DNA of 64,000 bases from Luteimonas huabeiensis HB2 (GTDB taxonomy: Bacteria; Pseudomonadota; Gammaproteobacteria; Xanthomonadales; Xanthomonadaceae): contig NZ_JAAN01000010.1 in NCBI RefSeq assembly GCF_000559025.1, positions 1 to 64,000 on the forward strand. Reading direction: 5' to 3'. Position 1 is the first letter of the stretch. Every line of letters begins with the position of its first letter. Positions 7,174-16,203 of this stretch are shown in pieces. The notes beneath the pieces were generated by a model. The model worked only from the letters and a program-made list of their open reading frames with translations. It had not been told where the DNA came from and ran no database searches. Both the position numbers and the translations under genes were made by a program.

Positions 7174-9093
7174 CTACAGGGACCGCCGGCTGGCGGTCGG
7201 CGCGAAGTTCGCGCGGCGGCGCTCGACGATCCGGTCGCCGTCCATGCGGCCTTCCACCAGTTCGTAGCCCAGCAGCGCGAACACGCGCCGGCCGACGAAG
7301 ATCGGACGGGCGTCGCCGTACCAGTCCACGCAACTGACCTGGCAGCCGTCGTCGGCGTCGGATGCGTCGCCGGCGTCGAGCGTGCCGATCGGCGCGAGCG
7401 CGAGATCGCGGTTGCGCAGGAACAGCACCGAGGCGGCGGCCCGGCCCACGCGCGGCGCCGGGCCGTGGTGGGGCCCGGCGACGATCGGCAGGCCGGCGGT
7501 GCCGTTTCGCGCATCGTCGGCGCGGTAGAAGAAACCGTGGCTGCGGCGCTCGCCCTGCGCGGCGCCGGGTTGCACATAGACGCTGCCGGTCGCCGCCTCG
7601 CGCGCGGCCAGGCGCACGCTGGTGAAGTGCAGGTCGCGGCCGCGCCCGCCGACCAGCAGCGCATGGGCGCCGAGCGCCTCGATGCGCTCGACGCCGTGAT
7701 CGAGCGCCAGCGGCCGCGGCGCGCCGCGGGCGGCGTAGCGCACGGCGTAGGCGGTCGTCTGCGCGGCGCCGTCGCGGTCGTGCCAGCGGTGCGGTGCGCC
7801 GCCGTAGAGCAGCCAGTCGCCGACGAAGCGGTTCTGCAGGGTGCCGTCGGCGCGGCCGGGCAGGGGGCGGTAGGCGCGTTCGGGCGCTTCGTCGCGGCCG
7901 TCGCCGAAGCGCGACAGCGGCACCCGCAGCAGGGCGAGTCCGCCGCGGCTGGCGGCGGCGCCCCACATCCCCTCGCCGGCCCCCGTCTCCGCCAGCAGCA
8001 CGTTGAGGTGGCCGTCGCCGCCGTGCAGGAACGAGAACTGGTCGATCGGCATGCCGCGCGTCTTCAGCGCGGTGGGCGCGCCGTCGTCGAGCGGGATGCG
8101 GAGCACCGCGGCGGTCGGCTGCGGCCGCCGGCGACCGCCGGCGGTCCACACGAACACCGAATCGCCGGAGACGTAGAACACGCGTCCTGCCGGGCCCAGG
8201 ACCGCGCTGGCGGTGCAGTCGAGCTCGGCGGCGGAGAGCGGGCAGCGGATCACCGTGTGCAGGGCCACGCGGTCCTCGAACGGGTCCAGCGGCGCATCGG
8301 TGCGGTAGATGCGGGTGGCCGGCAGGATGCGGCGGAAGTCCCCGGGTACCGCCTGCGGCGTCCAGCGCCGCAGGCCGGGCAGGAACTCGCGCTGGTCGAG
8401 CGTCCAGGGCGAGAGCCGCATCGGCGCGTAGACCACCAGCGTGTCGCCGATCAGGCGACTGGCGTAGTTGCGCGAGGCGTAGTAGTCGTCGCTGCGCAGG
8501 TGATGGGTGTCCAGGTAGCGCAGGCCGCCGTCGCGCGAGAGTCGGAAGCGCACCAGCTCGGTGCCGCCGCGCGCGTAGCTGTAGCCGACGACGACGGTGT
8601 CGCGGCTGATCAGCATTTCGTCGTACCAGCCGCCGTCCGGATCGGTGCCGGGGCCGAACGCGTCCACGGCGGCGACCGGCCGCAGCTGGTCGCCGCCGAT
8701 GCGCAGAGTGAACAGCCGGCCGCGGCGCAGCACCACCAGATGGTCGCCGTGGCGCTTGACGATGCCGCCCTCGTCGACGCCGGCGGTCTGCACGTTGGTG
8801 ATCGCCTCCTCGTCGGCGCGACCGCCGGCGACGGCCGACTCCTCCGCCATCGGTGCGGGCGCAGCCAGCGGCGCGGCCTGAGCCGCGCGCCGGCGCATGC
8901 GCGCGGTGGCGCGCTCGCGCGCCGCGCGTTCGGACCAGTCCGCCAGCAGGCGCTCGAAGTCCGCCTCGTCGGCGAAGGGCGCCAGGGCGCTGCGCCGGTC
9001 GCCGTCGGTGCGTCCGGCAGCGGCGGCGTTCGATGGCAAGACGGCGATGGCGCTCAGGCACAGCGCGACGATCAGGGGGAGGCGCGGCGTCAT
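7174..9093 (-). CDS. Exported beta-propeller domain protein
   Basis: The ATG at 9093 opens a signal peptide (MTPRLPLIVALCLSAIAVLPSNAAAA). A longer upstream in-frame reading has no family support. The 639-residue protein carries the secreted beta-propeller family signature ITNVQTAGVDEGGIVK near residue 100, then VVLRRGRLFTL and repeated blade-like stretches rich in Tyr, Val and Asp to the C-terminus. Members of this family (Pfam 'beta propeller domain', archaeal and bacterial) are extracytoplasmic and of unknown activity. It is convergent with the barrel gene, with 187 bases of GC-rich sequence between them. Confidence 0.8.
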   Translation of the reverse strand: MTPRLPLIVALCLSAIAVLPSNAAAAGRTDGDRRSALAPFADEADFERLLADWSERAARERATARMRRRAAQAAPLAAPAPMAEESAVAGGRADEEAITNVQTAGVDEGGIVKRHGDHLVVLRRGRLFTLRIGGDQLRPVAAVDAFGPGTDPDGGWYDEMLISRDTVVVGYSYARGGTELVRFRLSRDGGLRYLDTHHLRSDDYYASRNYASRLIGDTLVVYAPMRLSPWTLDQREFLPGLRRWTPQAVPGDFRRILPATRIYRTDAPLDPFEDRVALHTVIRCPLSAAELDCTASAVLGPAGRVFYVSGDSVFVWTAGGRRRPQPTAAVLRIPLDDGAPTALKTRGMPIDQFSFLHGGDGHLNVLLAETGAGEGMWGAAASRGGLALLRVPLSRFGDGRDEAPERAYRPLPGRADGTLQNRFVGDWLLYGGAPHRWHDRDGAAQTTAYAVRYAARGAPRPLALDHGVERIEALGAHALLVGGRGRDLHFTSVRLAAREAATGSVYVQPGAAQGERRSHGFFYRADDARNGTAGLPIVAGPHHGPAPRVGRAAASVLFLRNRDLALAPIGTLDAGDASDADDGCQVSCVDWYGDARPIFVGRRVFALLGYELVEGRMDGDRIVERRRANFAPTASRRSL

Positions 9094-9324
9094 GTCGGAT
9101 CCTGCGGCGGCGGCGATGGGACGGCGAACGCGCGAGGCCGGCGCGTGGGGTCGAGCCGTCCGCGCCCGGCCTGTCCGGGCATGCGATGGCGGGCGGATCG
9201 TCCGGACGGCGGCGGCTCCGGTCGAAGCGTCCGGTCCTTCGAGCGGCGCCTGCAGGGGCGCGCGTCGCCGATGGCCGCCAGCGCCCGGATGCGGCGCGGC
9301 CGCGGGCATGGCACTGTGCGTGGC

Positions 9325-9948
9325 ATGAGCCCGCCGACGATCCCGACCGACGCGCCGATCCTGCTGGTCGTCGACGGCCACCCCGATCCGAACTCGCTGT
9401 GCGCTGCGCTGGCGGCGCGCTACGCGGCGGCGGCCCGCGCGTCGGGCGCGGTGGTGGACGAGCTGCGCGTGCGCGAGCTCCGCTTCGATCCGGTCCTGCA
9501 CGCCGGTCTGCATGGCGGGCAGCCGCTGGAGCCGGACCTGGCCGAGGCGCAGCGGCGCATCGAGCGCTGCCGTCACCTGTGCCTGGTCACGCCGCTGTGG
9601 TGGGGCAGCGTGCCGGCACTGCTGAAAGGCTTCCTCGACCGCACCCTGGAGCGCGGCTGGGCGTACCGATACAGCCCGCGCGGCATTCCCCAGGCGTTGC
9701 TGAAAGGGCGCAGCGCGCGGGTCCTGATGACCGCCGACTCCCCGGGCTGGTACTTGTGGCTGCTGCAGGGTCAGCCCACGCGCCGCCAGCTGGTGCGCAG
9801 CACGCTGCGCTATTGCGGCTTCCGGCCGGTCGATTTCGTGCGCTACGGGCCCGTCCACGGCAGCACGCAGCAAGCGCGCGCCCGCTGGCTGGAGGATGCC
9901 GCCCGGTGCGGCGCCACCGATGCGCGGCGCCGGTGGGCGCCGCGATAG
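9325..9948 (+). CDS. NAD(P)H dehydrogenase (quinone)-type flavodoxin-fold protein
   Basis: This 207-residue protein has the flavodoxin-like fold of the NAD(P)H:quinone reductase/azoreductase family. It begins with a first strand and FMN phosphate loop (ILLVVDGHPDPNSLCAAL, residues 11-28), then the CLVTPLWWGSVPALLKGFLDRTLERG segment that forms the flavin-binding loop and dimer contact. It would reduce quinones or related electrophiles with two electrons from NAD(P)H. It is transcribed toward the trehalase remnant, with only 21 bases between the stop codons, and away from the beta-propeller gene (231 bases between starts, nothing recognised there). Confidence 0.85.
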   Translation: MSPPTIPTDAPILLVVDGHPDPNSLCAALAARYAAAARASGAVVDELRVRELRFDPVLHAGLHGGQPLEPDLAEAQRRIERCRHLCLVTPLWWGSVPALLKGFLDRTLERGWAYRYSPRGIPQALLKGRSARVLMTADSPGWYLWLLQGQPTRRQLVRSTLRYCGFRPVDFVRYGPVHGSTQQARARWLEDAARCGATDARRRWAPR

Positions 9949-9969
9949 CGAGGGGGCGCCGGCGCCCGG

Positions 9970-11605
9970 TCACGGCGGCGTGCGGGCGGACGACGCGTCC
10001 GCTTCCAGGTCCGGGTAGCGGCCGAACAGCGCCAGCACCACGCCGTTGGTCCAGCCGAAGCCGTCCTGCAGCGGGTACTCGCCGCCGCCGCCGCCGCGCG
10101 GGCCCTCGGCGTCGTACTTCTCCACCAGCTTGCGTTCGCGCGCGTACACCGCCTGCACGTTGCCGAGGAAGTTGCGGGCGATCGCGCGCGCGAACGCGTC
10201 CTCGCCGTAGCGCGAAAGCCCGTCCACCGCCACCCATTGCAGCGGCGCCCAGGCGTTGGGCGCGTCCCACTGCTGGCCGCTTTCGACCGCGGTGGTGGCC
10301 AGGCCGCCGGGACGCAGCAGGACGCGCGCGGCGTGCGCGGTGGCGCGGGCGCGCTCGGGTGCGGCGAGGCCGACGAACAGCGGATAGAAGGCGGCCGCGG
10401 TCAGCGCGTCGCGAGGGCGCCCGGTGCGCAGGTCGTAGTCGGCGTAGTACCCGTCGGGGTGCCACAGGTGCGCCTCGATCGCCGCCCGGCGCCGCTCGGC
10501 GCCGCTCGGCGCGCTCGGAGAACTCCCGCGCGCAATCGGGTTGCGCGTCCAGCGCGCAGCCCTGCGCGATGGTCGATTCCAGGTGGTGCAGCAGGCTGTT
10601 GAGATCGACCGGCACGATCGCGGTGGTGCGGATGGCAGGCAGGCTGCGGCCGTCGTCCAGCCAGCGGCTGGAGTAGTCCCAGCCGCTTTCGGCGCCCGCG
10701 CGCAGGTCGCGGTAGACCTCGGCCGGCGGACGCGCCGCTTCGGCCGCGGTCTCGCGGTCCTGCACGAAGGATTCCGGGCGCGGGGTGTCGCGGTCGTCCC
10801 AGTAGCGGTTGAGCAGGCTGCCGTCGGCCAGGCGCACCACGCGGCGGTGCGTGGCGCCCGGCGCGAGATCATCCTCGCCGGCCATCCAGAACGCGTGCTC
10901 GCGGCGCAGCTGCGGCAGGTGGCGGCGCAGCACGGCCGGGTCGTCGCGCGCTTCCAGCGCCACCATGTGCGAGAAGAACGGCGGCTGCGAGCGGCCGAGG
11001 TAGTAGCTGCGGTTGCCGTTGGGAATGCGGCCCCAGGTGTCGAGCAGGTCGGCGAAGTTCTCCAGCATGCCGCGCGACAGGTCGCCGCGACCGCTCTCCA
11101 CCAGTCCCAGCATGGTGAACCAGGAGTCCCAGTAGTAGACCTCGCGGAAGCGCCCGCCCGGCACCACGTAGGGCCGCGGCAGCGGCAGCAGGCTGTCGTG
11201 CGCGGCGGGCTCGGCGCGGCGGGTCAGCAGCGGCCACAGCGCGTCGATGTGCGCGCGCAGGGTCGGTTGCGGCGCGACATCGGCCGTGGCCACGTCGGGC
11301 GGCAGCGCGAAGCGGGATTGGACGAAGCCGGCCAGGTCGAAGCCGGGACGCTCGCGCGCGGCCAGGTACTCGGCGCGGATCGCCGCCGGGTCGCGGCGCG
11401 GCACCGCGTCGGCGAAACGCTTCTGGTCCTCGAACAGCCGCGCGGTCTGCACCGCCTCGAACAGTTCCGGGTAGGCCTCGTCGGGCGTGGCCGGCGCCGC
11501 GGCCGTGCGCGGCTTCAGCGGCGCGCAGGCCGACAGCAGCAGGGCGAGCGCGAGCCAGCAGGCGGCGAGGCGCCGCGGGGCGGTCGGAGCGGGCATGGTC
11601 GGCAT
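9970..11605 (-). pseudogene. treA: Periplasmic trehalase, frameshifted by a 10-bp repeat
   Basis: Trehalase (GH37) splits trehalose into two glucoses in the periplasm. The first frame begins with a lipoprotein-like signal (LALALLLSACAP, Cys27). It carries family signature 1 ([20 protein letters not shown], residues 149-168) and the catalytic-acid segment [10 protein letters not shown] (Asp310). Near residue 370 (position about 10500) the frame is lost. The downstream frame continues the enzyme exactly: [12 protein letters not shown], signature 2 ([14 protein letters not shown]) and the catalytic-base segment [17 protein letters not shown]. Removing one copy of a 10-bp tandem repeat restores a single frame. 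As written, the product lacks the catalytic Glu and should be inactive, unless slippage or a sequencing error is involved. The shifted frame runs on into the convergent gene. Confidence 0.85.
10481..10510. repeat. 10-bp tandem repeat that breaks the trehalase frame
   Basis: GCCGCTCGGC occurs twice in direct succession (10491-10500, 10501-10510), after a one-mismatch copy GCCGCCCGGC at 10481-10490. An extra 10-bp unit shifts the frame by one. Deleting one unit rejoins the trehalase frames as [15 protein letters not shown]. Such a short perfect repeat is a natural site for replication slippage. Confidence 0.85.
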
Positions 11606-11725
11606 CGTGCGGATGGGTCCGGCCCGACCCTAGCGCGTCGCGCCGCGCGCTCCAAGCCCGCGCGGGCGCCTGCACGCGATGCTGATCGGCGCGCGGGCAG
11701 GGTGGGGCGTCCAACGGAGCCCGCC

Positions 11726-12826
11726 ATGCCGACCCAGCCCGCCCGCACATTCCAGCGCTACGACGCCCGCCTCGCCGAACCCGGACCCGACGAGGCGGCG
11801 CTGGCGGTCGAGCTCGACGCGGTGCTGCTGTCGATCTGCCGCCGGACCTGGGAGGACGAGGGCCGCGCGCTGCGCGCGGTGCACGCCAAGAGCCATGGGC
11901 TGCTGGCCGCGGAGTTCGAGGTGCCGGCGGACCTGCCGGCCGAGCTGGCGCAGGGCCTGTTCGCCTCCCCCGGCCGCTACGACGCGCTGCTGCGCTTCTC
12001 CACCACGCCCGGGGATCTTCTGCCCGACCGCGTGTCCACCCCGCGCGGCGTCGCACTGCGCGTGTGCGAGGTGGCCGGCGAGCGGCTGGAAGGCGCGGAG
12101 GCGATGCGCTGCCAGGACTTCGTGATGGTCAACGGCCCGCGCTTCAATGCCCCCGACGGCCGCGCGTTCCTGCGCAGCCTGAAGCTGCTGGCCAGGACCA
12201 CCGACCGCATGGCGCGCACCAAGCAGGCGATCTCGCTGATCCTGCGCGGCACCGAGCGCGCGCTGGAGGCGATGGGCGGCGAGAGCGCCGGGCTCAAGGC
12301 CATGGGCGGCGAGCCGCCGCGGCACATCCTCGGCGAGACCTTCTTCACCCAGCTGCCGCTGCGCCACGGCGACCACATCGCGCGCCTGCAGCTGGCGCCG
12401 GCCTCGCCGGCGCTATGCGCGCTGGCCGACGCGCGCCTGGAGCTGGCCGACGACGACGCGATCCGCAGCGCGGTGGTGGACTACTTCGCCGAGCACGAGG
12501 CGGTGTGGGAGCTGCGCGCGCAGCTGTGCACCTCGCTCGACGAGATGCCGGTCGAGGACGCCAGCGCCGAGTGGGACACCGCGCACAGCCCGTTCCGCAC
12601 CGTGGCGCGGGTACGCGCGCGCCCGCAGGTGGCCTGGAGCGAGGCGCGCAGCCGCGCGGTCGACGACGGCGTCGGCTTCAGCCCCTGGCACGGCCTGCAG
12701 GCGCACCGCCCGCTGGGCGAGATCATGCGGCTGCGCCGCTCGGCCTACGCGGCCTCGCAGGCGTTCCGGGCGGAGAAGAACGGCGCCGCGATGGACACCG
12801 GCTGCCCGTTCGTCCTGCCGCGGTAG
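11726..12826 (+). CDS. Catalase-family (haem-fold) protein
   Basis: The 366-residue protein belongs to the diverged 'catalase family protein' group, shorter than true catalases (about 480 or more). The segment YDALLRFSTTPGDLLPDRVSTPRGVALRV (about residues 90-120) matches the catalase core pattern around the haem (FST...PRG.A..), and FVMVNGPRFN and FSPWHGLQAHRPLG correspond to later core elements. The start follows ACGGAG. Whether it removes hydrogen peroxide or acts on lipid peroxides like allene-oxide-synthase relatives cannot be read here. It stands alone and is divergent from treA. Confidence 0.8.
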   Translation: MPTQPARTFQRYDARLAEPGPDEAALAVELDAVLLSICRRTWEDEGRALRAVHAKSHGLLAAEFEVPADLPAELAQGLFASPGRYDALLRFSTTPGDLLPDRVSTPRGVALRVCEVAGERLEGAEAMRCQDFVMVNGPRFNAPDGRAFLRSLKLLARTTDRMARTKQAISLILRGTERALEAMGGESAGLKAMGGEPPRHILGETFFTQLPLRHGDHIARLQLAPASPALCALADARLELADDDAIRSAVVDYFAEHEAVWELRAQLCTSLDEMPVEDASAEWDTAHSPFRTVARVRARPQVAWSEARSRAVDDGVGFSPWHGLQAHRPLGEIMRLRRSAYAASQAFRAEKNGAAMDTGCPFVLPR

Positions 12827-12876
12827 GCCGCACCGGGCATTTCCGCTGCCTCGGCGGGCAGCGTGGTCGCGATCGG

Positions 12877-14949
12877 TCAGCCGGCGTCGATCATGCGGAA
12901 CTCGCCGGGCAGGGGCTCGCCGCCGTGGCTCATAGCCAGCAGCGATTCGATGACCGCACCGCCATGCGCATCGTTGCCGAGCACGGCGAAGACCTCTTCG
13001 GGCGTCTGCGCGATCGCCAGCGCTTCCTCCTGGCTGGACCACCATGGCGTCTCCACGCCGCTGTCGAGGTTGTCGAGCTTCGCCTGGCCCTGGGTCTGCA
13101 GCACGTGGTCGCGCGCGCGGTCGCGCAGCTCCATCAACTGGTCGGTGCTCAGGACCATCTGCGCGTGCTGCGGCCGGTCGGGGAACTGGTTGGCGCGCGA
13201 AGGATCGTAGGCGCTCTCCAGGTAGTTCGCCAGCGTGGGGTCGAGGTCGGCGCGGACCACGGTCCAGGTCGCATCGGCGTAGTCGGGCTGGCCGGACGCG
13301 TCCAGCGTGTAGCGCACGTCGGTGGTCACGCCGCCGGCGGACGTGTACGTGTTGCTGTATGCCGTGGTGCCGTCTGCCCAGGTGGTGCGGGCGATGTTGC
13401 CGTTGGCCTGGCTGGCGCTTCCGATCTCCAGTCCGCCGACCTGGAGTCCGATCGAGCGCGCGTACTCGTGGGAGAACACCTCGGTCGTCCCGGACTGCTG
13501 CACGCCCGGCGGCGCCCAGTCCGGCACCTGCCCGGTGCTGATGAAGGCCTGGTAGGCCGCCTGGCCTTCCTCGGTCGAGAGATCGATGCGCGCGATCTGC
13601 ATTTCGCGCGTCTCCATGCTGAGCTCGGAACCGATCCCGACCGCCAGCGAGCCCTGGCGGCCGACGCCGAAGAAGGCGCTGTTCTCCACGGTCTCCACCG
13701 GGCCGGAATACACCTCCACGATCGACCCCTCGCCGCGGGTCACGCCGAAGCCGAGGCCCGCCAGTTCGGTATGCGTGCCGCCGATCGTGAGCGCCTTCCA
13801 GTTGGCCTCGAAGCTGCTGCCCTCCAGCGATTGCCCGCGCATCAGCACCGAGGTGCCTTCGGGCATGTCCAGCGGCGCCAGCGGGTTGGGCATCCCGGAT
13901 GCGTCGCCCTCGGCCAGCTGCTCGCCCTGCTGCGGCGTCACCGTGGCCTCGTAGCTCAGCCGCCCGCCCTGGAACTCGGTGTAGGAGCCCGTGACCGGCA
14001 GGCCCTTGGCCACTTGCCTGAGCAACGGCGATCCGTTGACCAGGTCGCGGACCTCGTCCGGCAGCTTGTTGAGGCGATCGGCCCACTTGTAGAGCTTCTG
14101 CGGCAGCGTCCGGCTGACGTCGAACGCGGCGCCGCCCTGTACCTGGACCGACATCTCGAACTGCTGGGTCTGCTCGAAGTTCACGCCGGTCTGCACGTCC
14201 GACAGTTCGACCTGGCCCCCGATGTCGACGTTGTACTGCAGGTTCGGTCCGGTCAGGTTCGGCGTGCCCACGCCGCCGCCGCCGGTGAAGGACACCTGGG
14301 AGCCGGGGTTGATCAGCGTGCCGAGCAGGTCGTCGGGCACGGTCTCGAGGATCCGGCGGCCGGCTTCGAGCTGTTCGGGGCTGCCGCCGGCGGGCAGGTC
14401 GACGCCCAGCAGCGAAAGCGCGTCGCGCACCTGGTCGGGCGTGAACTGCTGCGCGTCGGCGGTGGCGTCCGTCGCGGTCAGGTAGGCCGGGATCTCGCCC
14501 GGCGAGGCATTGGCCTCGTCGACGATGCGCTGCAGTTCCTGCGCATAGGGATTCCCGGCCCAGGCCGATCGCGCGTCGGCGTATTCCATCTCGCCGGTCC
14601 GGCCGGGCAGCGACGAGAAGTCCTCGCGCGTCGGCGCGAAGCGGTCGAGCGCGGACTGCGCGGCGTTGGCCCGGGTCGCGTTGTAGATCTCCGCGCGCTC
14701 CTGCGCGAGCGAGCTGGCCAGGTCCGGCGGCAGGTGCGCGAGATCGCCGTTGTCGGGCGGCGCCAGGTCGTGCAGCGCGGCCACGGCCTCGCGCGGCGTC
14801 GTGGCCTGCTCGACCGTCGGTGCGGGCAGCGGTTCCGCGGCCGGGGCTTCCGGCTCCTGCCGGGCCTGGTAGGCGTTGCGGATCGAGGCCTGGTCTTCGG
14901 GAGGCAGGCGATGGTAGGTCTGTGCGTTGACGCCGTAGATCGTGCTCAT
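12877..14949 (-). CDS. Large hypothetical protein of unknown function
   Basis: A 690-residue protein that I do not recognise. It has no signal peptide or membrane segment. The N-terminus is MSTIYGVNAQTYHRLPPEDQ. Residues about 30-60 are Pro/Glu/Ala-rich, and about 60-235 look helical (ERAEIYNATRANAAQSALDRF, DQVRDALSLLGVDLP). A central block (about 240-530) is rich in Gly, Thr, Ser and Val, with repeated beta-like stretches (QVSFTGGGGVG, NIARTTWADGTTAYSNTYTSAGG). The C-terminal 120 residues are helical again. The region before the ATG lacks a Shine-Dalgarno. Absence of a signal with such a beta-rich middle would fit a protein secreted by a dedicated system, but that is only a guess. Confidence 0.55.
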   Translation of the reverse strand: MSTIYGVNAQTYHRLPPEDQASIRNAYQARQEPEAPAAEPLPAPTVEQATTPREAVAALHDLAPPDNGDLAHLPPDLASSLAQERAEIYNATRANAAQSALDRFAPTREDFSSLPGRTGEMEYADARSAWAGNPYAQELQRIVDEANASPGEIPAYLTATDATADAQQFTPDQVRDALSLLGVDLPAGGSPEQLEAGRRILETVPDDLLGTLINPGSQVSFTGGGGVGTPNLTGPNLQYNVDIGGQVELSDVQTGVNFEQTQQFEMSVQVQGGAAFDVSRTLPQKLYKWADRLNKLPDEVRDLVNGSPLLRQVAKGLPVTGSYTEFQGGRLSYEATVTPQQGEQLAEGDASGMPNPLAPLDMPEGTSVLMRGQSLEGSSFEANWKALTIGGTHTELAGLGFGVTRGEGSIVEVYSGPVETVENSAFFGVGRQGSLAVGIGSELSMETREMQIARIDLSTEEGQAAYQAFISTGQVPDWAPPGVQQSGTTEVFSHEYARSIGLQVGGLEIGSASQANGNIARTTWADGTTAYSNTYTSAGGVTTDVRYTLDASGQPDYADATWTVVRADLDPTLANYLESAYDPSRANQFPDRPQHAQMVLSTDQLMELRDRARDHVLQTQGQAKLDNLDSGVETPWWSSQEEALAIAQTPEEVFAVLGNDAHGGAVIESLLAMSHGGEPLPGEFRMIDAG

Positions 14950-15018
14950 GGAGGGGGCCGTGCCTGGGCTGGCGCCAGTCTAGGATGGCACCAGGCGCCG
15001 CCGCACCCGGGAGTAACC

Positions 15019-15236
15019 CTAGGCTGTTCGAAATCCAGCGCGCGAAAGAGGTCCCGCTTCGGCGTCAGGCGGTCTTTGCCTTCCGCCAGCGGGGAGCATC
15101 CTGTTTTTTCCTTCCCCCGAAAGGCCGCCCTCATCCGGCGCTGGCTTGCGGGAGAAGGGACGAGATGCGCCCGCTTGCGGGAGAAGGGACGATTGCGCCC
15201 GCTTGCGGGAGAAGGATCGGCAGGGGCCCGATCAGT
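15019..15236. repeat. Composite intergenic repeat, copy 2
   Basis: The edge starts at CTAG (15019-15022), continues GGCTGTTCGAAAT and CAGCGCGCGAAAG, and matches the edges of copies 3 and 6. Inside are a core fragment (CCCTCATCCGGCGCTGG) and three 29-bp units GCTTGCGGGAGAAGG beginning at 15144, 15173 and 15201. The element fills most of the 306-base gap between the 690-residue gene and the lipase gene and ends about 20 bases from the lipase stop. No gene is seen in this gap. Confidence 0.8.
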
Positions 15237-15255
15237 TCGCCCAGGCGGCGCGGAC

Positions 15256-15957
15256 TCACTCGATCAGGTCGACCTGGAACGCGGCGGTGTCGGTCAGCAG
15301 GCCGAAGTGGCCGGTGGCGAAGTCGTGGCTGGCGTTCTCGCCGGGGATGCGCGAGCTGTGCACGCCGCCGACGGTGCATACGCCGCCGTAGCAGACCACC
15401 TGGTCGATCCAGGACTTGATCGTGTGCACGCGCGCGCCCAGCGGGTGGCCCCACAGGCCGGTCAGCAGCGGGCTGTTGACCGACAGGCCGTGCGCGCCGC
15501 AGGTCGAGGTGACGACGTGGAAGGGGTAGGTGCCGCAGCTCCACAGGCCGCGGTAGGCGCCGGCGATGCCGACGAAGGCGTCGACGTCCGCGGCCAGGCC
15601 GTACTGGACGATCTGCTTCGCGGCCAGGGTCACGCCCATCGAGTGCGCGATCACGTCGATCTTGCCGGTGCACGAGCGCGCCAGCGCTTCCACCAGCGCT
15701 TCGCGCACGGGCGTTTCCTCGCTGCCGTCGTGGTCGTTGCACGCCGCGCAGAGCCGGTTGCCCCAGGCCGGTCGCAGGATTTCGGCGTCGTTCCAGCCGC
15801 GCGCGCGCAGCTCGACGTAGGTGTTGTCGAACTGCGAGGGCGTGCCGGCGTTGCCGTGCACCAGCACCACCGCGTCGCGGCAGGCGGCCCACGCGGCGGG
15901 CAGCAGCGAACAGGCGGCAAGCGCGCCGCACAGCAACAGACGGATCTTGGAACGCAT
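15256..15957 (-). CDS. Secreted lipase/esterase (alpha/beta hydrolase, LipA-like)
   Basis: The start at 15957 follows GGGAGGA. The 233-residue product has a signal peptide (MRSKIRLLLCGALAACSLLPAAWA). The mature enzyme begins with VVLVHGNAGTPSQFD (oxyanion loop) and has the nucleophile motif AHSMGV (G-x-S-x-G relaxed to A-H-S-M-G) near residue 120. The small size and layout fit lipase class 2/family I.4-type secreted lipases. Four or more cysteines in the mature part suggest disulfides. Asp and C-terminal His (ASHDFATGHFG) complete a plausible triad. It would hydrolyse short- or medium-chain esters outside the cell. Confidence 0.85.
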   Translation of the reverse strand: MRSKIRLLLCGALAACSLLPAAWAACRDAVVLVHGNAGTPSQFDNTYVELRARGWNDAEILRPAWGNRLCAACNDHDGSEETPVREALVEALARSCTGKIDVIAHSMGVTLAAKQIVQYGLAADVDAFVGIAGAYRGLWSCGTYPFHVVTSTCGAHGLSVNSPLLTGLWGHPLGARVHTIKSWIDQVVCYGGVCTVGGVHSSRIPGENASHDFATGHFGLLTDTAAFQVDLIE

Positions 15958-16203
15958 GACGGGTCCTCCCTTCGGCCGTGGCCGAGTCGTGGGTACAGCG
16001 CCGCGCGCATGCACGGCGGTCGGCTGGCCACGAGCGTGGGGGGAGGCCAGTGCGGGCATCCCAGCACGCCGGCGCGCGCGCCGGCATTGGCCGAACGGCC
16101 ATCCGTGACCGCTGTCACTGCGGGCGCCACGACGCCGGGCGACTCACGCCGGCGGCACGTCGCGGCGGCTACGGTGCGGGCCTTTCCTGCAACGGAGGCC
16201 GAC

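Noticed and set aside
7165-9324. Very long plus-strand open frame opposite the beta-propeller gene
   Set aside because: Only its last part (from 9325) matches a protein family; the rest is antisense shadow coding produced by high GC.
10481-10510. Programmed ribosomal frameshift in trehalase
   Set aside because: There is no slippery heptamer or pause structure of the usual kind; a 10-bp unit duplication explains the shift exactly.
15144-15230. Regular 28-29-bp repeats that look CRISPR-like
   Set aside because: The units are directly adjacent with no unique spacers, vary in sequence, flip orientation inside complete elements, and no cas genes are near.
12064-16203. Plus-strand frame of more than 1600 codons ending in the SDR gene
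   Set aside because: It crosses several genes in the wrong frame or strand and the repeat; only the segment from 16204 has domain content.
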